A stretch of DNA of 42,868 nt from an uncultured Woeseiaceae bacterium (lineage in GTDB: Bacteria > Pseudomonadota > Gammaproteobacteria > Steroidobacterales > Woeseiaceae), in NCBI GenBank assembly GCA_947259285.1, contig CAMYMR010000044.1, positions 1 to 42,868 on the forward strand, given 5' to 3'. A program made the translations under genes and the position numbers. The notes beneath the pieces were generated by a model. It was not told where the DNA came from. It ran no database searches and saw only the letters and a program-made list of their open reading frames with translations. Positions 9,943-18,514 of the stretch are shown here, piece by piece; positions within the stretch are counted from its first letter, which is position 1, and each line of letters opens with the position of its first letter.

Positions 9943-11124
9943 ATGGACAGGCATATTTTCGACGAAGAACACGAGATGTTTCGCGACTCCGTGCGCAGCT
10001 TCATGAAAAACGAGATCGAGCCGCACAGCGACCGTTGGCATGAGCAGGGCATCGTGGACCGTGAGGCGTACCTGAAAGCCGGAGAGATGGGCTTCCTTTT
10101 GATGTGGGCTGACGAAGAATACGGTGGCATCGGCGTAAGGGATTTTCGTTACGAGCAGATTCTTATCGAGGAGAATGCTCATTACGGTGATGCGGGTTTC
10201 TTCATGACCCTGCACAGCCGCCTGGTGGCCCCGTACTTCGACGCATTTGCAACGCAAGAACAGAAGGCCCGCTGGCTTCCCAAGTGCATTACCGGCGAGC
10301 ACATTCTGGCCATTGGCATCACCGAGCCGGGTGCTGGCAGCGACGTGGCGGGCCTGCGTACCAAGGCAGAAGATAAGGGTGACCACTTCCTGCTCAACGG
10401 CTCGAAGACGTACATATCAAACGGCATCAATGCGGATCTCGTCATCGTGGTGGCCCGTACCGACCCGAACAGCAGTCACGCATTGTCACTGTTTGTCGTC
10501 GAACGCGGCATGGAAGGCTTCGAGCGGGGCAGGAACCTCAAGAAGATGGGTTTGAAGAGCCAGGATACGGCGGAGCTGTTCTTCAACAATGTGAAGGTGC
10601 CTAAAGAAAATCTGCTCGGGGAACTCAATCGTGGCTTCTACCACTTGATGCATGGCCTCGCCGAGGAGCGTCTGCTGGGCGCCTGCGGCTATATCGCGAG
10701 CGCCGAGGCCGCGTACAATCTGACGCTGGAGTACGTCAACGAACGCAAGGCATTCGGTCGGCCCATTGCCGACTTCCAGAACACCCGTTTCAAGCTGGCC
10801 GATATGCGCACGGAAATCGATGTGGGTTACGCGTTTGTTGATCGCTGCGTGGAAGTGCACAACCGGGGAGAGCTGACCGCCGAAGATGCGGCCAAAGCCA
10901 AGCTCTGGACAAGCGAGCTTGAAGGTCGCGTCACCGACGAGTGCGTGCAGCTGCACGGCGGTGCCGGCTACATGGACGAATACAAGGTTTCACGTTTGTT
11001 TACGAATGCACGTATCTCGCGCATCTACGCTGGCAGCTCGGAGATTATGCGCGAGATTATCGCGCGATCGATCGGACTGGATCCACGGAAGCGGCAGAAA
11101 GCCAGAAAAGCTGACGCGGCGTGA
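9943..11124 (+). CDS. acyl-CoA dehydrogenase, long-chain/isovaleryl-like
   Basis: FAD-dependent acyl-CoA dehydrogenase of 393 residues, forming the 2,3 double bond and passing electrons to ETF. Signature 1 reads GITEPGAGSDVAGLRT and the C-terminal signature LHGGAGYMDEY. The usual C-terminal base (Glu in YEGT) is replaced: the segment reads IYAGSSEIM, with Ala363. A glutamate instead lies in EERLL (Glu242), the position used by long-chain and isovaleryl-CoA dehydrogenases. That favours branched or long acyl chains over medium ones. It lies 30 bp after the crotonase gene and 10 bp before the 3-hydroxyisobutyrate dehydrogenase-like gene. Confidence 0.94.
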   Translation: MDRHIFDEEHEMFRDSVRSFMKNEIEPHSDRWHEQGIVDREAYLKAGEMGFLLMWADEEYGGIGVRDFRYEQILIEENAHYGDAGFFMTLHSRLVAPYFDAFATQEQKARWLPKCITGEHILAIGITEPGAGSDVAGLRTKAEDKGDHFLLNGSKTYISNGINADLVIVVARTDPNSSHALSLFVVERGMEGFERGRNLKKMGLKSQDTAELFFNNVKVPKENLLGELNRGFYHLMHGLAEERLLGACGYIASAEAAYNLTLEYVNERKAFGRPIADFQNTRFKLADMRTEIDVGYAFVDRCVEVHNRGELTAEDAAKAKLWTSELEGRVTDECVQLHGGAGYMDEYKVSRLFTNARISRIYAGSSEIMREIIARSIGLDPRKRQKARKADAA

Positions 11125-11134
11125 GTGACCGACG

Positions 11135-12001
11135 ATGCGTATAGCATTCATAGGATTGGGCGTCATGGGTTATCCCATGGCCGGCTACCTGAAGAAAGCC
11201 GGCCATGATGTCGTCGTTTATAACCGCACGGAATCGAAGGCGGAGCGCTGGACGCAACAATTTGGCGGCCGCAGTGCCCGAACGCCATTGGCCGCCGCTG
11301 AGGAAGCCGCGATCGTCTTCTGCTGCGTTGGCAACGACGACGATGTGCGCGAGGTCATACTTGGGCGAGACGGGGCCATGAACGGTGTGTCGCCCGGCGC
11401 TATTGTCGTTGACCATACGACGGCATCGGCCGATGTTGCCCGTCAGATTCACAGTATCGCTGCGGAAAAGACAGTCGGTTTTCTGGACGCGCCGGTATCG
11501 GGCGGGCAGGCTGGCGCCGAGAACGGACAGCTGACCGTCATGGTTGGCGGCGATGCCGAAGTCTTCGCGCGGGCAGCGCCCTTCATAGACAGTTACGCGA
11601 AGGCCGTTACCCACATCGGCCCTACGGGATCGGGTCAGCTTGCCAAGATGGTTAACCAGATCTGTATCGCCGGGCTCGTCCAGGGTCTCGCGGAAGGCCT
11701 CGATTTCGCACAACGCGCGGGCCTTGACCCCGCCGTCGTCATCGAATCCATTTCGCAAGGAGCGGCACAGTCCTGGCAAATGGAAAATCGCTGGCAGACG
11801 ATGGTAAACGGCGAGTTCGACTTTGGCTTTGCCGTCGACTGGATGCGAAAGGACTTGAGAATTGCACTTGGGGAAGCGGAAGAAAACGGCGCCAGGCTGG
11901 AGATAACCGAGCTCGTCGACCAGTTCTACAAAGAGGTGCAGGCAATGGGCGGCGGCCGTTGGGATACGTCGAGCCTCATCGCGCGCCTGACGAAGTCCTG
12001 A
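11135..12001 (+). CDS. 3-hydroxyisobutyrate dehydrogenase family protein
   Basis: NAD(P)-dependent beta-hydroxyacid dehydrogenase of 288 residues. The Rossmann motif GLGVMGYPMAGYL is near the N-terminus, the substrate-binding loop reads DAPVSGGQAGAENG, and the catalytic lysine is Lys171 in GSGQLAKMVNQ. With an isovaleryl/isobutyryl-type dehydrogenase next to it, the likely substrate is 3-hydroxyisobutyrate from valine. The sequence does not exclude tartronate semialdehyde or other beta-hydroxyacids. The valine pathway's 3-hydroxyisobutyryl-CoA hydrolase and methylmalonate semialdehyde dehydrogenase are not in the window. It is the last gene of the operon. Confidence 0.9.
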   Translation: MRIAFIGLGVMGYPMAGYLKKAGHDVVVYNRTESKAERWTQQFGGRSARTPLAAAEEAAIVFCCVGNDDDVREVILGRDGAMNGVSPGAIVVDHTTASADVARQIHSIAAEKTVGFLDAPVSGGQAGAENGQLTVMVGGDAEVFARAAPFIDSYAKAVTHIGPTGSGQLAKMVNQICIAGLVQGLAEGLDFAQRAGLDPAVVIESISQGAAQSWQMENRWQTMVNGEFDFGFAVDWMRKDLRIALGEAEENGARLEITELVDQFYKEVQAMGGGRWDTSSLIARLTKS

Positions 12002-12079
12002 TCCACTATCTTACGGCTTCATTGCGTGCCCAGCTACGAAGTAAATAATCTTAAGATCTCTGAAAAGTAGTACTATCTG

Positions 12080-12188
12080 TTCCTCACAGGGGTGGTCTTT
12101 CGACCTGAGATCCTTGCTCCGGCCGGTGCCGGGCACAAAGGGAACCCTTAGAACCTGATCCGGCTAATACCGGCGTAGGAAGGGAAGC
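12080..12188 (+). promoter_or_regulatory. TPP (thiamine pyrophosphate) riboswitch
   Basis: The conserved thi-box core is plainly visible: CAGGGGTGG, then ACCTGAGATCC, then CCCTTAGAACCTGATCCGG and the 3' part TAATACCGGCGTAGGAAGGG. TTCCT (12080-12084) can pair with GGGAA (12182-12186) as the closing P1 helix. The purine-rich stretch 12177-12186 is also the ribosome binding site of the gene starting at 12189, so TPP binding should hide it. Translational control is inferred because I see no terminator between the aptamer and the start codon. Confidence 0.97.
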
Positions 12189-14309
12189 ATGCATCCAACC
12201 CCAGACTTGCGGTTTCTCGCTGCAACCGCATTGATCGTATTCGCGGCGCTCTCGCATTCGTCCGAAACTGATAATGACGTGCTCGATGAAATCATCGTCA
12301 AGGCGGATTTTCGCGAACGCTCCATTCAGGAGCTTCCGGCAAGTGTCAGTGTCCTCGGTGCCGAATTCATCGAAGCGCATGCGACGCAGCATTTCGAAGA
12401 ACTCATCGACGTTATCCCGAACCTGAACTGGTCGGGCGACGGACATCGCGCCCGTTATTTTCAAATACGCGGCATCGGAGAACTTGAGCAATACCAGGGC
12501 GCTCCGAATCCGTCCGTTGGGTTCCTGATCGATGACATCGACTTCAGCGGCATTGGGTCCGTCGCGACATTGTTCGACGTGGAGTCAATCGAAGTGCTGC
12601 GCGGGTCACAGGGCAGCCGCTACGGGGCGAATGCACTGGGCGGCCTGATCTACGTCAGGAGCATTACACCGACTGCGGAGAGAGAGGGCCGACTGCAGCT
12701 TAGCGCCGGCGACGACGATACCTTCGCGCTGGGTCTGGCGCTGGGCGGCGCGATCGACAGCGACGAGAAGCTCATGTTTCGGATTAGCGCGCAAAAACAC
12801 GAGAGTGATGGTTTTCGTCGTAACAGCTATCTCGGCCGGGACGACACCAATGGCCGCGACGAGTCAACGCTGCGGCTACGGCTGCGCTACCTGCCATCGT
12901 CGGTACTCGAGGCTGATCTGACCCTGTTCTACAGCGACATCGACAATGGCTACGATGCATTTTCGCTCGACAACGGTTACACGATGCTGTCCGACAGGCC
13001 GGGGCGTGACGCACAGGAGAGCATGGGCGCGTCGCTGCGGCTGGCATGGTCGGCGTCGGATAAAGCCAGCTTAACGGCTATAACGACATTGGCTCGGTCC
13101 GATATCGATTTCAGTTTTGACGCGGATTGGGGAAACGACAATAGCTGGGCCCCGGTCAGCTACGACTACGTATCCTTGAGTGCCCGGCAACGAACAACGG
13201 CGAGCCAGGAGTTCCGGCTGGCATCGAGCGACGCCGGCAGGATATTTGCCGATACAACGGATTGGCTCGTTGGCATTTATCTTCAGAACCTTGATGAAGA
13301 GCTGCTCACCGTCAACCAGGGTGAGTACTACGATCCGTTCTACGATTTTGCGGACAGCCTGGATGAGCGCTTTGGCAGCGATTACGAAGCGACCAGCGCG
13401 GCGTTGTTTGGTCAGCTGCAGCGTGACATGAATGCGGCGACGAGACTCGGCTTGGGTCTGCGCATAGAGCATCGGTCCACCGACTATTCCGATACGACAG
13501 CACTTGCGGCGGGACCGTCCGAGACCATGTGGGGAGCTGAGCTGAGCCTCAGCCACGACCATTCCGAATCGTTTACCAGCTTCGTCAGCCTGACCAAAGG
13601 CTACAAGGCTGGCGGCTTCAATCTCGGGCCGGTGCCGGCAGGGCGACGGGATTTCGACGAAGAGCACCTGTGGAGCGCGGAAGCAGGCGTCAAGTTCTTT
13701 CTGGCCGACGACACGCTTGGCCTGAACGCGTCGGTCTTTTACAGCCGGCGTGACGATCAACAGGTGCGTACCTCATTTCAAATCGATCCGGGCGATCCTG
13801 CCTCATTCGTGTTCTTTACCGACAACGCGGCGACGGGCACTACCGTTGGCGCCGAAGCGGATCTTCGGTGGTCCGTTACGGATGCATTCGAGATTTACGC
13901 CAATATCGGGCTCCTCGACGCGAGCTTTGACGAATTCAGGGCGCCACAGGGCGACCTTGGCGGGCGGACACAGGCGCATGCACCGCGCTACACGGTAGCG
14001 GTCGGCGCCGCATATCGTCATACGAGTGGCCTTTTTGTTCGCCTCGACGCATCGGCACGTGATGACTTCTACTTCGACGTCAGTCACAACCAGAAATCGA
14101 GCGCTTATGAGCTGCTGAATGCGCGCATCGGCTACGAGGGCGAGAGCTGGTCGCTGCAGCTTTGGGGGCGTAACTTATTTGACAGGCGCTATGCGGTACG
14201 CGGATTCTACTTCGGCAATGAACCGCCAGATTTTCCCGACACGCTATACACTCGCCCTGGCGACCCACGTCACGTCGGTATCACGATTTCGAAGAGGTTT
14301 AAGCAATGA
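12189..14309 (+). CDS. TonB-dependent outer-membrane receptor, probably for thiamine
   Basis: Outer-membrane active transporter of 706 residues. A signal peptide-like N-terminus is followed by a TonB-box-like segment (DEIIVKAD), a plug domain (residues about 45-170, with FQIRGIGELEQY and VLRGSQGSRYGANALGG) and a 22-strand-type barrel ending in ITISKRF near the C-terminus. The TPP riboswitch directly upstream and the three thiamine-salvage genes fused to its reading frame end indicate uptake of thiamine or a phosphorylated or pyrimidine precursor. Receptors of this kind linked to PnuT are known from comparative genomics of thi-boxes. Uptake would need a TonB-ExbBD complex. The ATG follows the riboswitch by two bases. 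Confidence 0.92.
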   Translation: MHPTPDLRFLAATALIVFAALSHSSETDNDVLDEIIVKADFRERSIQELPASVSVLGAEFIEAHATQHFEELIDVIPNLNWSGDGHRARYFQIRGIGELEQYQGAPNPSVGFLIDDIDFSGIGSVATLFDVESIEVLRGSQGSRYGANALGGLIYVRSITPTAEREGRLQLSAGDDDTFALGLALGGAIDSDEKLMFRISAQKHESDGFRRNSYLGRDDTNGRDESTLRLRLRYLPSSVLEADLTLFYSDIDNGYDAFSLDNGYTMLSDRPGRDAQESMGASLRLAWSASDKASLTAITTLARSDIDFSFDADWGNDNSWAPVSYDYVSLSARQRTTASQEFRLASSDAGRIFADTTDWLVGIYLQNLDEELLTVNQGEYYDPFYDFADSLDERFGSDYEATSAALFGQLQRDMNAATRLGLGLRIEHRSTDYSDTTALAAGPSETMWGAELSLSHDHSESFTSFVSLTKGYKAGGFNLGPVPAGRRDFDEEHLWSAEAGVKFFLADDTLGLNASVFYSRRDDQQVRTSFQIDPGDPASFVFFTDNAATGTTVGAEADLRWSVTDAFEIYANIGLLDASFDEFRAPQGDLGGRTQAHAPRYTVAVGAAYRHTSGLFVRLDASARDDFYFDVSHNQKSSAYELLNARIGYEGESWSLQLWGRNLFDRRYAVRGFYFGNEPPDFPDTLYTRPGDPRHVGITISKRFKQ

Positions 14310-14560
14310 GAGTAGCTGTCGATATCAGCCTGTACCCGCTCGACGCGGATTTTGTGCCACCCATCAAAGATGTCATAGCGCGGCTCAACGAGCATGATCG
14401 ACTTGAGCTCTGGACGAATGCGATGAGTACGCAGGTCGTCGGCGATTTCGATGACATCATGGATGCGCTGCGTACGGAAATCGGTGCAACATTCGAGCAG
14501 TTACCGAAAGCGGTCTTCGTGATCAAACTGCTGAACAATCCCGCGTTCGGGCAGCAATGA
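14306..14560 (+). CDS. YkoF/MTH1187-like thiamine-binding protein
   Basis: An 84-residue protein of the Thiamine_BP (PF01910) type, recognised by the opening VAVDISLYPL, the TNAMSTQVVGDFDDIMDAL segment and the AVFVIKLLN end. Members are small cytosolic ferredoxin-fold proteins. The Bacillus relative YkoF binds thiamine and belongs to a hydroxymethylpyrimidine transport operon. Its start overlaps the receptor stop as ATGA, and its own stop overlaps the next start in the same way. A soluble thiamine carrier or sensor between permease and kinase is the likely role, but this is inference. Confidence 0.85.
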   Translation: MRVAVDISLYPLDADFVPPIKDVIARLNEHDRLELWTNAMSTQVVGDFDDIMDALRTEIGATFEQLPKAVFVIKLLNNPAFGQQ

Positions 14561-15165
14561 ACGCGCTGCTCGTACAGCTCACTGAACAGGCGCGTGCATT
14601 TTCAGGGCTCGAGGTGACTGCGGTCGTGTTCGCGATCGCCTACCTGTTGCTGGCGATACGTCAGAATATCTGGTGCTGGTTCTGCGCTGGCATCAGCACT
14701 GCGATTTACGTCTGGCTGTTTTTCAGCGCGAGGCTGTACATGGAGTCGGCACTCAACGGTTTCTATTTCGCCATGGCAATCTACGGCTGGTTCGTTTGGA
14801 CCAGCGGACGCAGCAACGGTCACGAGCGTCCAGTCGCACTCTGGTCCTGGAGAATACATGCAACGGCGTTGACAGCTATAGTCGTACTGAGCAGCGTCAA
14901 CGGCTATCTACTGAGAAGATACACGGATGCCGCATTTCCCTATGTCGATTCGTTGACGACATGGTCGGCTATCTGGGCGACTTTCCTGGTGGCCAGAAAA
15001 GTCCTGGAAAACTGGTGGTACTGGCTCGTGATCGACAGCGCGTCAGTTATCATCTACTGGGTGCGTGATCTGCAGTTGACGTCGTTGTTATTCGTTGCCT
15101 ATGTGATCATGATTCCATTCGGGATCGTCAGCTGGACACGATCATTTCGGGAGCAACATCCATGA
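14557..15165 (+). CDS. pnuT: PnuC-family inner-membrane transporter (PnuT-like, thiamine)
   Basis: Polytopic membrane protein of 202 residues with about seven hydrophobic segments. It carries the PnuC-type motifs ESALNGFYFAMAIYGWFVW and ENWWYWLVID. PnuC carriers move vitamins by facilitated diffusion, with trapping by phosphorylation inside. A PnuC homologue behind a thi-box and beside a kinase corresponds to PnuT, the thiamine carrier. The start and stop overlap the neighbours by four bases each. The symbol rests on this context; the sequence alone would only say PnuC family. Confidence 0.88.
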   Translation: MNALLVQLTEQARAFSGLEVTAVVFAIAYLLLAIRQNIWCWFCAGISTAIYVWLFFSARLYMESALNGFYFAMAIYGWFVWTSGRSNGHERPVALWSWRIHATALTAIVVLSSVNGYLLRRYTDAAFPYVDSLTTWSAIWATFLVARKVLENWWYWLVIDSASVIIYWVRDLQLTSLLFVAYVIMIPFGIVSWTRSFREQHP

Positions 15166-15974
15166 ATACTCTATCGTCGCCGGCCGACGCAATCAGCGAT
15201 CTGCCGGAGTGGCAGGGCGCAGCCTGGACCGAGCTTGCCGGCGGTCTGACGAATCGCGCCTGGCTGCTCGAAAAAAACGGTCGCAAAGCCGTGCTGAAGA
15301 TCGACGATGCGCCGCGCACGGAGCCATACAACACCCGGCAAGCAGAAGCGGCGGTACAGTCGGCAGCGGCAAAGGCCGGGGTCGCCAACGCCGTGCTGTT
15401 TGCCAACGAGCGCGTCTACCTCACCGACTATGTCGATGGCGTCGCGTGGGACCCGGCTTGCCTCGATCAGGCAGGCAAGATAGAGCAGCTTGCGTCGGCG
15501 CTGCGGCGACTGCACTCGATGCCGCGCACGGGTCGAACGTTCGACGCCCATGGGGCCGCAAAACTTTACGCCCGGTCTATCGAATACCCGGACAAGGAAG
15601 TCCTCTCCGTTTGCATCGACGTCACCCGAAAAGCGCGGCTGCCGAACTATCTCTGTTGCTGCCATAACGATCTCGTTGCCGAAAACATAATCACAACGCC
15701 GGCGCTCAAGTTCCTCGACTGGGAATACGCCTGCGACAACGATCCCATGTTCGATCTCGCGACGCTCGCGGAACACCATTCGTTAAGCGACGCGATTGCG
15801 AACAATCTTCTGGATGCCTATTTCGACGGTGCGGGAGAAAGCTGGCGCGCGAAACTCACCGAGCAGCGGCGGCTGTACCTCGCGCTCCACTGGCTCTGGC
15901 TTGCGTCAAGGCCAGACAGTCCGGACAGGCTGCTAAGACGACTGGCGGATCGCCTGACTACCAGCTGTTCCTGA
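15162..15974 (+). CDS. thiamine kinase-like phosphotransferase
   Basis: APH/choline-kinase-fold enzyme of 270 residues. The ATP lysine is in KAVLKIDD, the catalytic loop reads CHNDLVAENII and the metal site LDWEYA. In this operon the likely reaction is phosphorylation of imported thiamine to thiamine monophosphate, as E. coli ThiK does, trapping it in the cell. The monophosphate would still need ThiL, which is not in the window. The start overlaps the permease stop as ATGA, and the 3' end overlaps the convergent glyoxalase-like gene by 17 bp. Choline or another alcohol is the main alternative substrate. Confidence 0.82.
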   Translation: MNTLSSPADAISDLPEWQGAAWTELAGGLTNRAWLLEKNGRKAVLKIDDAPRTEPYNTRQAEAAVQSAAAKAGVANAVLFANERVYLTDYVDGVAWDPACLDQAGKIEQLASALRRLHSMPRTGRTFDAHGAAKLYARSIEYPDKEVLSVCIDVTRKARLPNYLCCCHNDLVAENIITTPALKFLDWEYACDNDPMFDLATLAEHHSLSDAIANNLLDAYFDGAGESWRAKLTEQRRLYLALHWLWLASRPDSPDRLLRRLADRLTTSCS

Positions 15975-16749
15975 GCTCACGCAGCTTCAGGAATACGGCG
16001 CGGGCGTCCGGATTATCGCCCAGCTCCGGGAATTCCTCGACGAGCTTTGCAACAACCGTCGGGCTTTGCAGGCGAAAGAAGGTATTGATCTCACGTTCGT
16101 CTGCCATCGACGTCACGAGCGCATTCGCCGGATCCTGGTTCTCGTAGTTACTGAGCATTTGCCGGGCTACTTCGTTATCGGGTTCACGATCCAGCGTAAA
16201 GCCGAGGTTATTTAGCAAGTAGTCGTGCCCCGGGTAGATCGATGTATCGTCCGGCAGCGAGTTCAGCTGTGTCTCGAAGGTCTCGAACAGCTCGGCCGGG
16301 TGCCCGCCATTGTGACAGTTGCCGGCGCCCGCGTTGAACAAGGTGTCACCGCTAAACAAACCGGGCCGATCGGTATGCGACAGCAGGCAAATGTGGCACA
16401 TGGTATGGCCCGGCGTGTCCAGGCACTCGAGTTCGACAGTTTTTCCGACCTTGATCACGTCACCGGCGCTGACACCGCGATCCACATTGGGTATCCGGTT
16501 CTTTGCGTTCCTGTGCGCGATTATTTTCGCACCGGTAGCTTTGACGACGCCCCTGTTGCCGCCAATGTGATCGCCGTGCTCATGGGTGTTCAGGATCTGC
16601 GTGATATTCCAGCCGCGCTCTCCGGCGACGGTCAGGCATTTCTTGAAGTCCAGTGGATCGATCGCCAGCGCGTCGCCCGTTTCCGCACACGCAATCAGGT
16701 AATTGAAGTTTCGATAGGCGTTACCGGTCCAAATCTGTTCAACGATCAT
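15958..16749 (-). CDS. gloB: hydroxyacylglutathione hydrolase (glyoxalase II)-like metallo-beta-lactamase protein
   Basis: Di-metal hydrolase of 263 residues. The zinc motifs are intact: THEHGDHIGG, DTPGHTMCH, SGDTLFNAGAGNC and YPGHDYLL. These and the C-terminal helical segment match glyoxalase II, which cleaves S-lactoylglutathione to lactate and glutathione. The start codon overlaps the stop of the upstream amidohydrolase as ATGA, so both are on one transcript. That pairing is not an obvious pathway link, and related thioesterases of this fold are an alternative. Confidence 0.87.
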   Translation of the reverse strand: MIVEQIWTGNAYRNFNYLIACAETGDALAIDPLDFKKCLTVAGERGWNITQILNTHEHGDHIGGNRGVVKATGAKIIAHRNAKNRIPNVDRGVSAGDVIKVGKTVELECLDTPGHTMCHICLLSHTDRPGLFSGDTLFNAGAGNCHNGGHPAELFETFETQLNSLPDDTSIYPGHDYLLNNLGFTLDREPDNEVARQMLSNYENQDPANALVTSMADEREINTFFRLQSPTVVAKLVEEFPELGDNPDARAVFLKLRELRNSW

Positions 16750-18396
16750 TGCTCTTCCGCCGTGTTGAGATCGTAAATCTTATCGCCACCGACCCACGTC
16801 TGCACGACCCGGATCTCGTCGATCTCGGACGCAGGAATCGTGAAATAGTCACGATCAATCAGGATGAAGTCCGCCCATTTGCCGGGCTCGAGGCTGCCCA
16901 GCCTGTCTTCCTGATGGGCAGCGTATGCCGCAGCCAGGGTAAAGGAGTGCAGTGCTTCGGCCCGCGTCAAGGCCTGGTCGGAATACCAGCCGCCGTCGGG
17001 TTCGCCATCGCGACTCTGCCGGGTGACCGCGGCATACAGCCCGTGGAAAGGGTTGGACAGTTCGACCGGAAAATCGGAACCGCTCGCAATCACGGCACCG
17101 CTTTCAAGCAGCCGACGCCAGGCGTAGCCACCGCGTATGCGCTCAGGTCCGATGCGATCCTCTGCCATGTTCATATCGCTCGTCGCATGGGTCGGCTGCA
17201 TCGATGCGATCACTCCGAGTTTGGCGAATCGCGATTTGCGCGTGCTCGACGCGGTTTCGGAGCGGTGACGGTCCTCCCTGCTGCGCTTTTTCGAAGGCAT
17301 CGAGGGCCATGCGATTGCCAAGGTCACCTATCGCATGAATGCCGACCTGAAACCCGAGCGCGTTCGCTTTTTCGACGAAGCCGTCAAGCTCATCCTGTGT
17401 CCAGAAAGGCAGGCCCCGGTTTTCGGCATCGTCGGAGTAGGGCTCGATCATGGCCGCTCCACGGCTGCCGAGCGCGCCGTCCGAATAGATCTTGACCGAC
17501 GCGATCTCCAGGTGATCGTTGCCGTAGGCACGAATCGGCTCGCCGATGGCATCCAGAACTTCGCCAGCGTCGCTAATCATCGCGTAGACACGTATGGCGA
17601 GCTCATCATTGTCGGCTAGCGACAGGTACGCCTCGGCATTCATCAGGTTGATGCCCGCATCATGAACGCTCGTAATACCCTCTGCCGCGATCGTATCGAC
17701 GGCACTCAGTAGCGCTGTCCGATAATCGTCATTATCTGCGGCCGGCAAGTGTTTGGCGATCAAAGCCATCGCCTTATCGATGAAGATCCCGGTCGCCTGC
17801 CCGTTGTCGTCACGAACAATCTTGCCGCCGACAGGATCGGGGGTGTCATTGTCGATACCCGCGACTTGCATGGCCGCAGTGTTGGCCCAGCCCGCGTGTC
17901 CGTCGATGCGGTTCAACCACACCGGCCGGTCCTTCACGACGGCGTCGATCTGGCTTGCTGTCGGGAACGCCTTGACGGGCCAGAGAACCTGATTCCAGCC
18001 GCGCCCGAGGATCCAGCCCGCGTGCGGATGCTCGTCCGCATAGTCTCTTATTCGAGTCAGCGCTGCGTCGACACTGGCTACGCCGGCCAGGTCCACGCGT
18101 GTCTGCAACAGGCCGAAGCTATACATATGCGCATGCGCGTCGATCAGGCCGGGAAGGACGGTTAATCCGCCGCCGTCGACCCGATTCTCCTCGCGGCTAC
18201 CGCTCAGCAGGCCGCTATCTCCGATCGCACGCACTTTGCCGGCCTCATCAAATACGAGTACGGAGAACTCGCGAATGCCATTGGTGGTCGACGTGTAACC
18301 GTTAACGTTGTGCAGCCAGGTATCGGCCGTGGCCGAGCCGACGGCAAGTACCATACAAATGCCGGCTATCAGCGATTTACAGGTTGCTTCAAACAA
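16746..18396 (-). pseudogene. frameshifted YtcJ-like amidohydrolase (exported)
   Basis: Amidohydrolase family 3 sequence in two frames. Frame one (18396 down to about 17233) has a signal peptide ending near GSATADTW, the metal motif DAHAHMYSFG, IYSDGALGSRG, GIHAIGDLGNRMALDAF and RVEHAQIA. Frame two (from about 17232 down to 16746) resumes with RFAKLGVIASMQPTHATSDM, ASGSDFPVE and SLEPGKWADF. In this family HAQI and RFAKLG are normally separated by about seven residues, but here only one base lies between them. A deletion of about 20 bp is therefore likelier than a single-base slip. All other motifs are intact, so the loss is recent or a sequence error. It is coupled to the glyoxalase II-like gene downstream. 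Confidence 0.8.
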
Positions 18397-18409
18397 GATT
18401 GATTCTCCC

Positions 18410-18438
18410 GGCGCCGGCTGGCGGCGCCCGTTTTTTTT
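18410..18438 (+). terminator. plus-strand terminator-like hairpin in a divergent gap
   Basis: GGCGCC (18410-18415) and GGCGCC (18423-18428) form a 6-bp GC stem closely followed by eight T's (18431-18438). It points along the plus strand although the gene on its left is on the minus strand. It could stop antisense readthrough into the gene at 18515, or be part of the amidohydrolase leader. Function uncertain. Confidence 0.4.
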
Positions 18439-18514
18439 GCCGGCCTGCCAGAATGCTTAATTGCGTCTGACACGATAACATGGACCTCCTTTTTGGGAAG
18501 AGCGGCGCAGCGAA

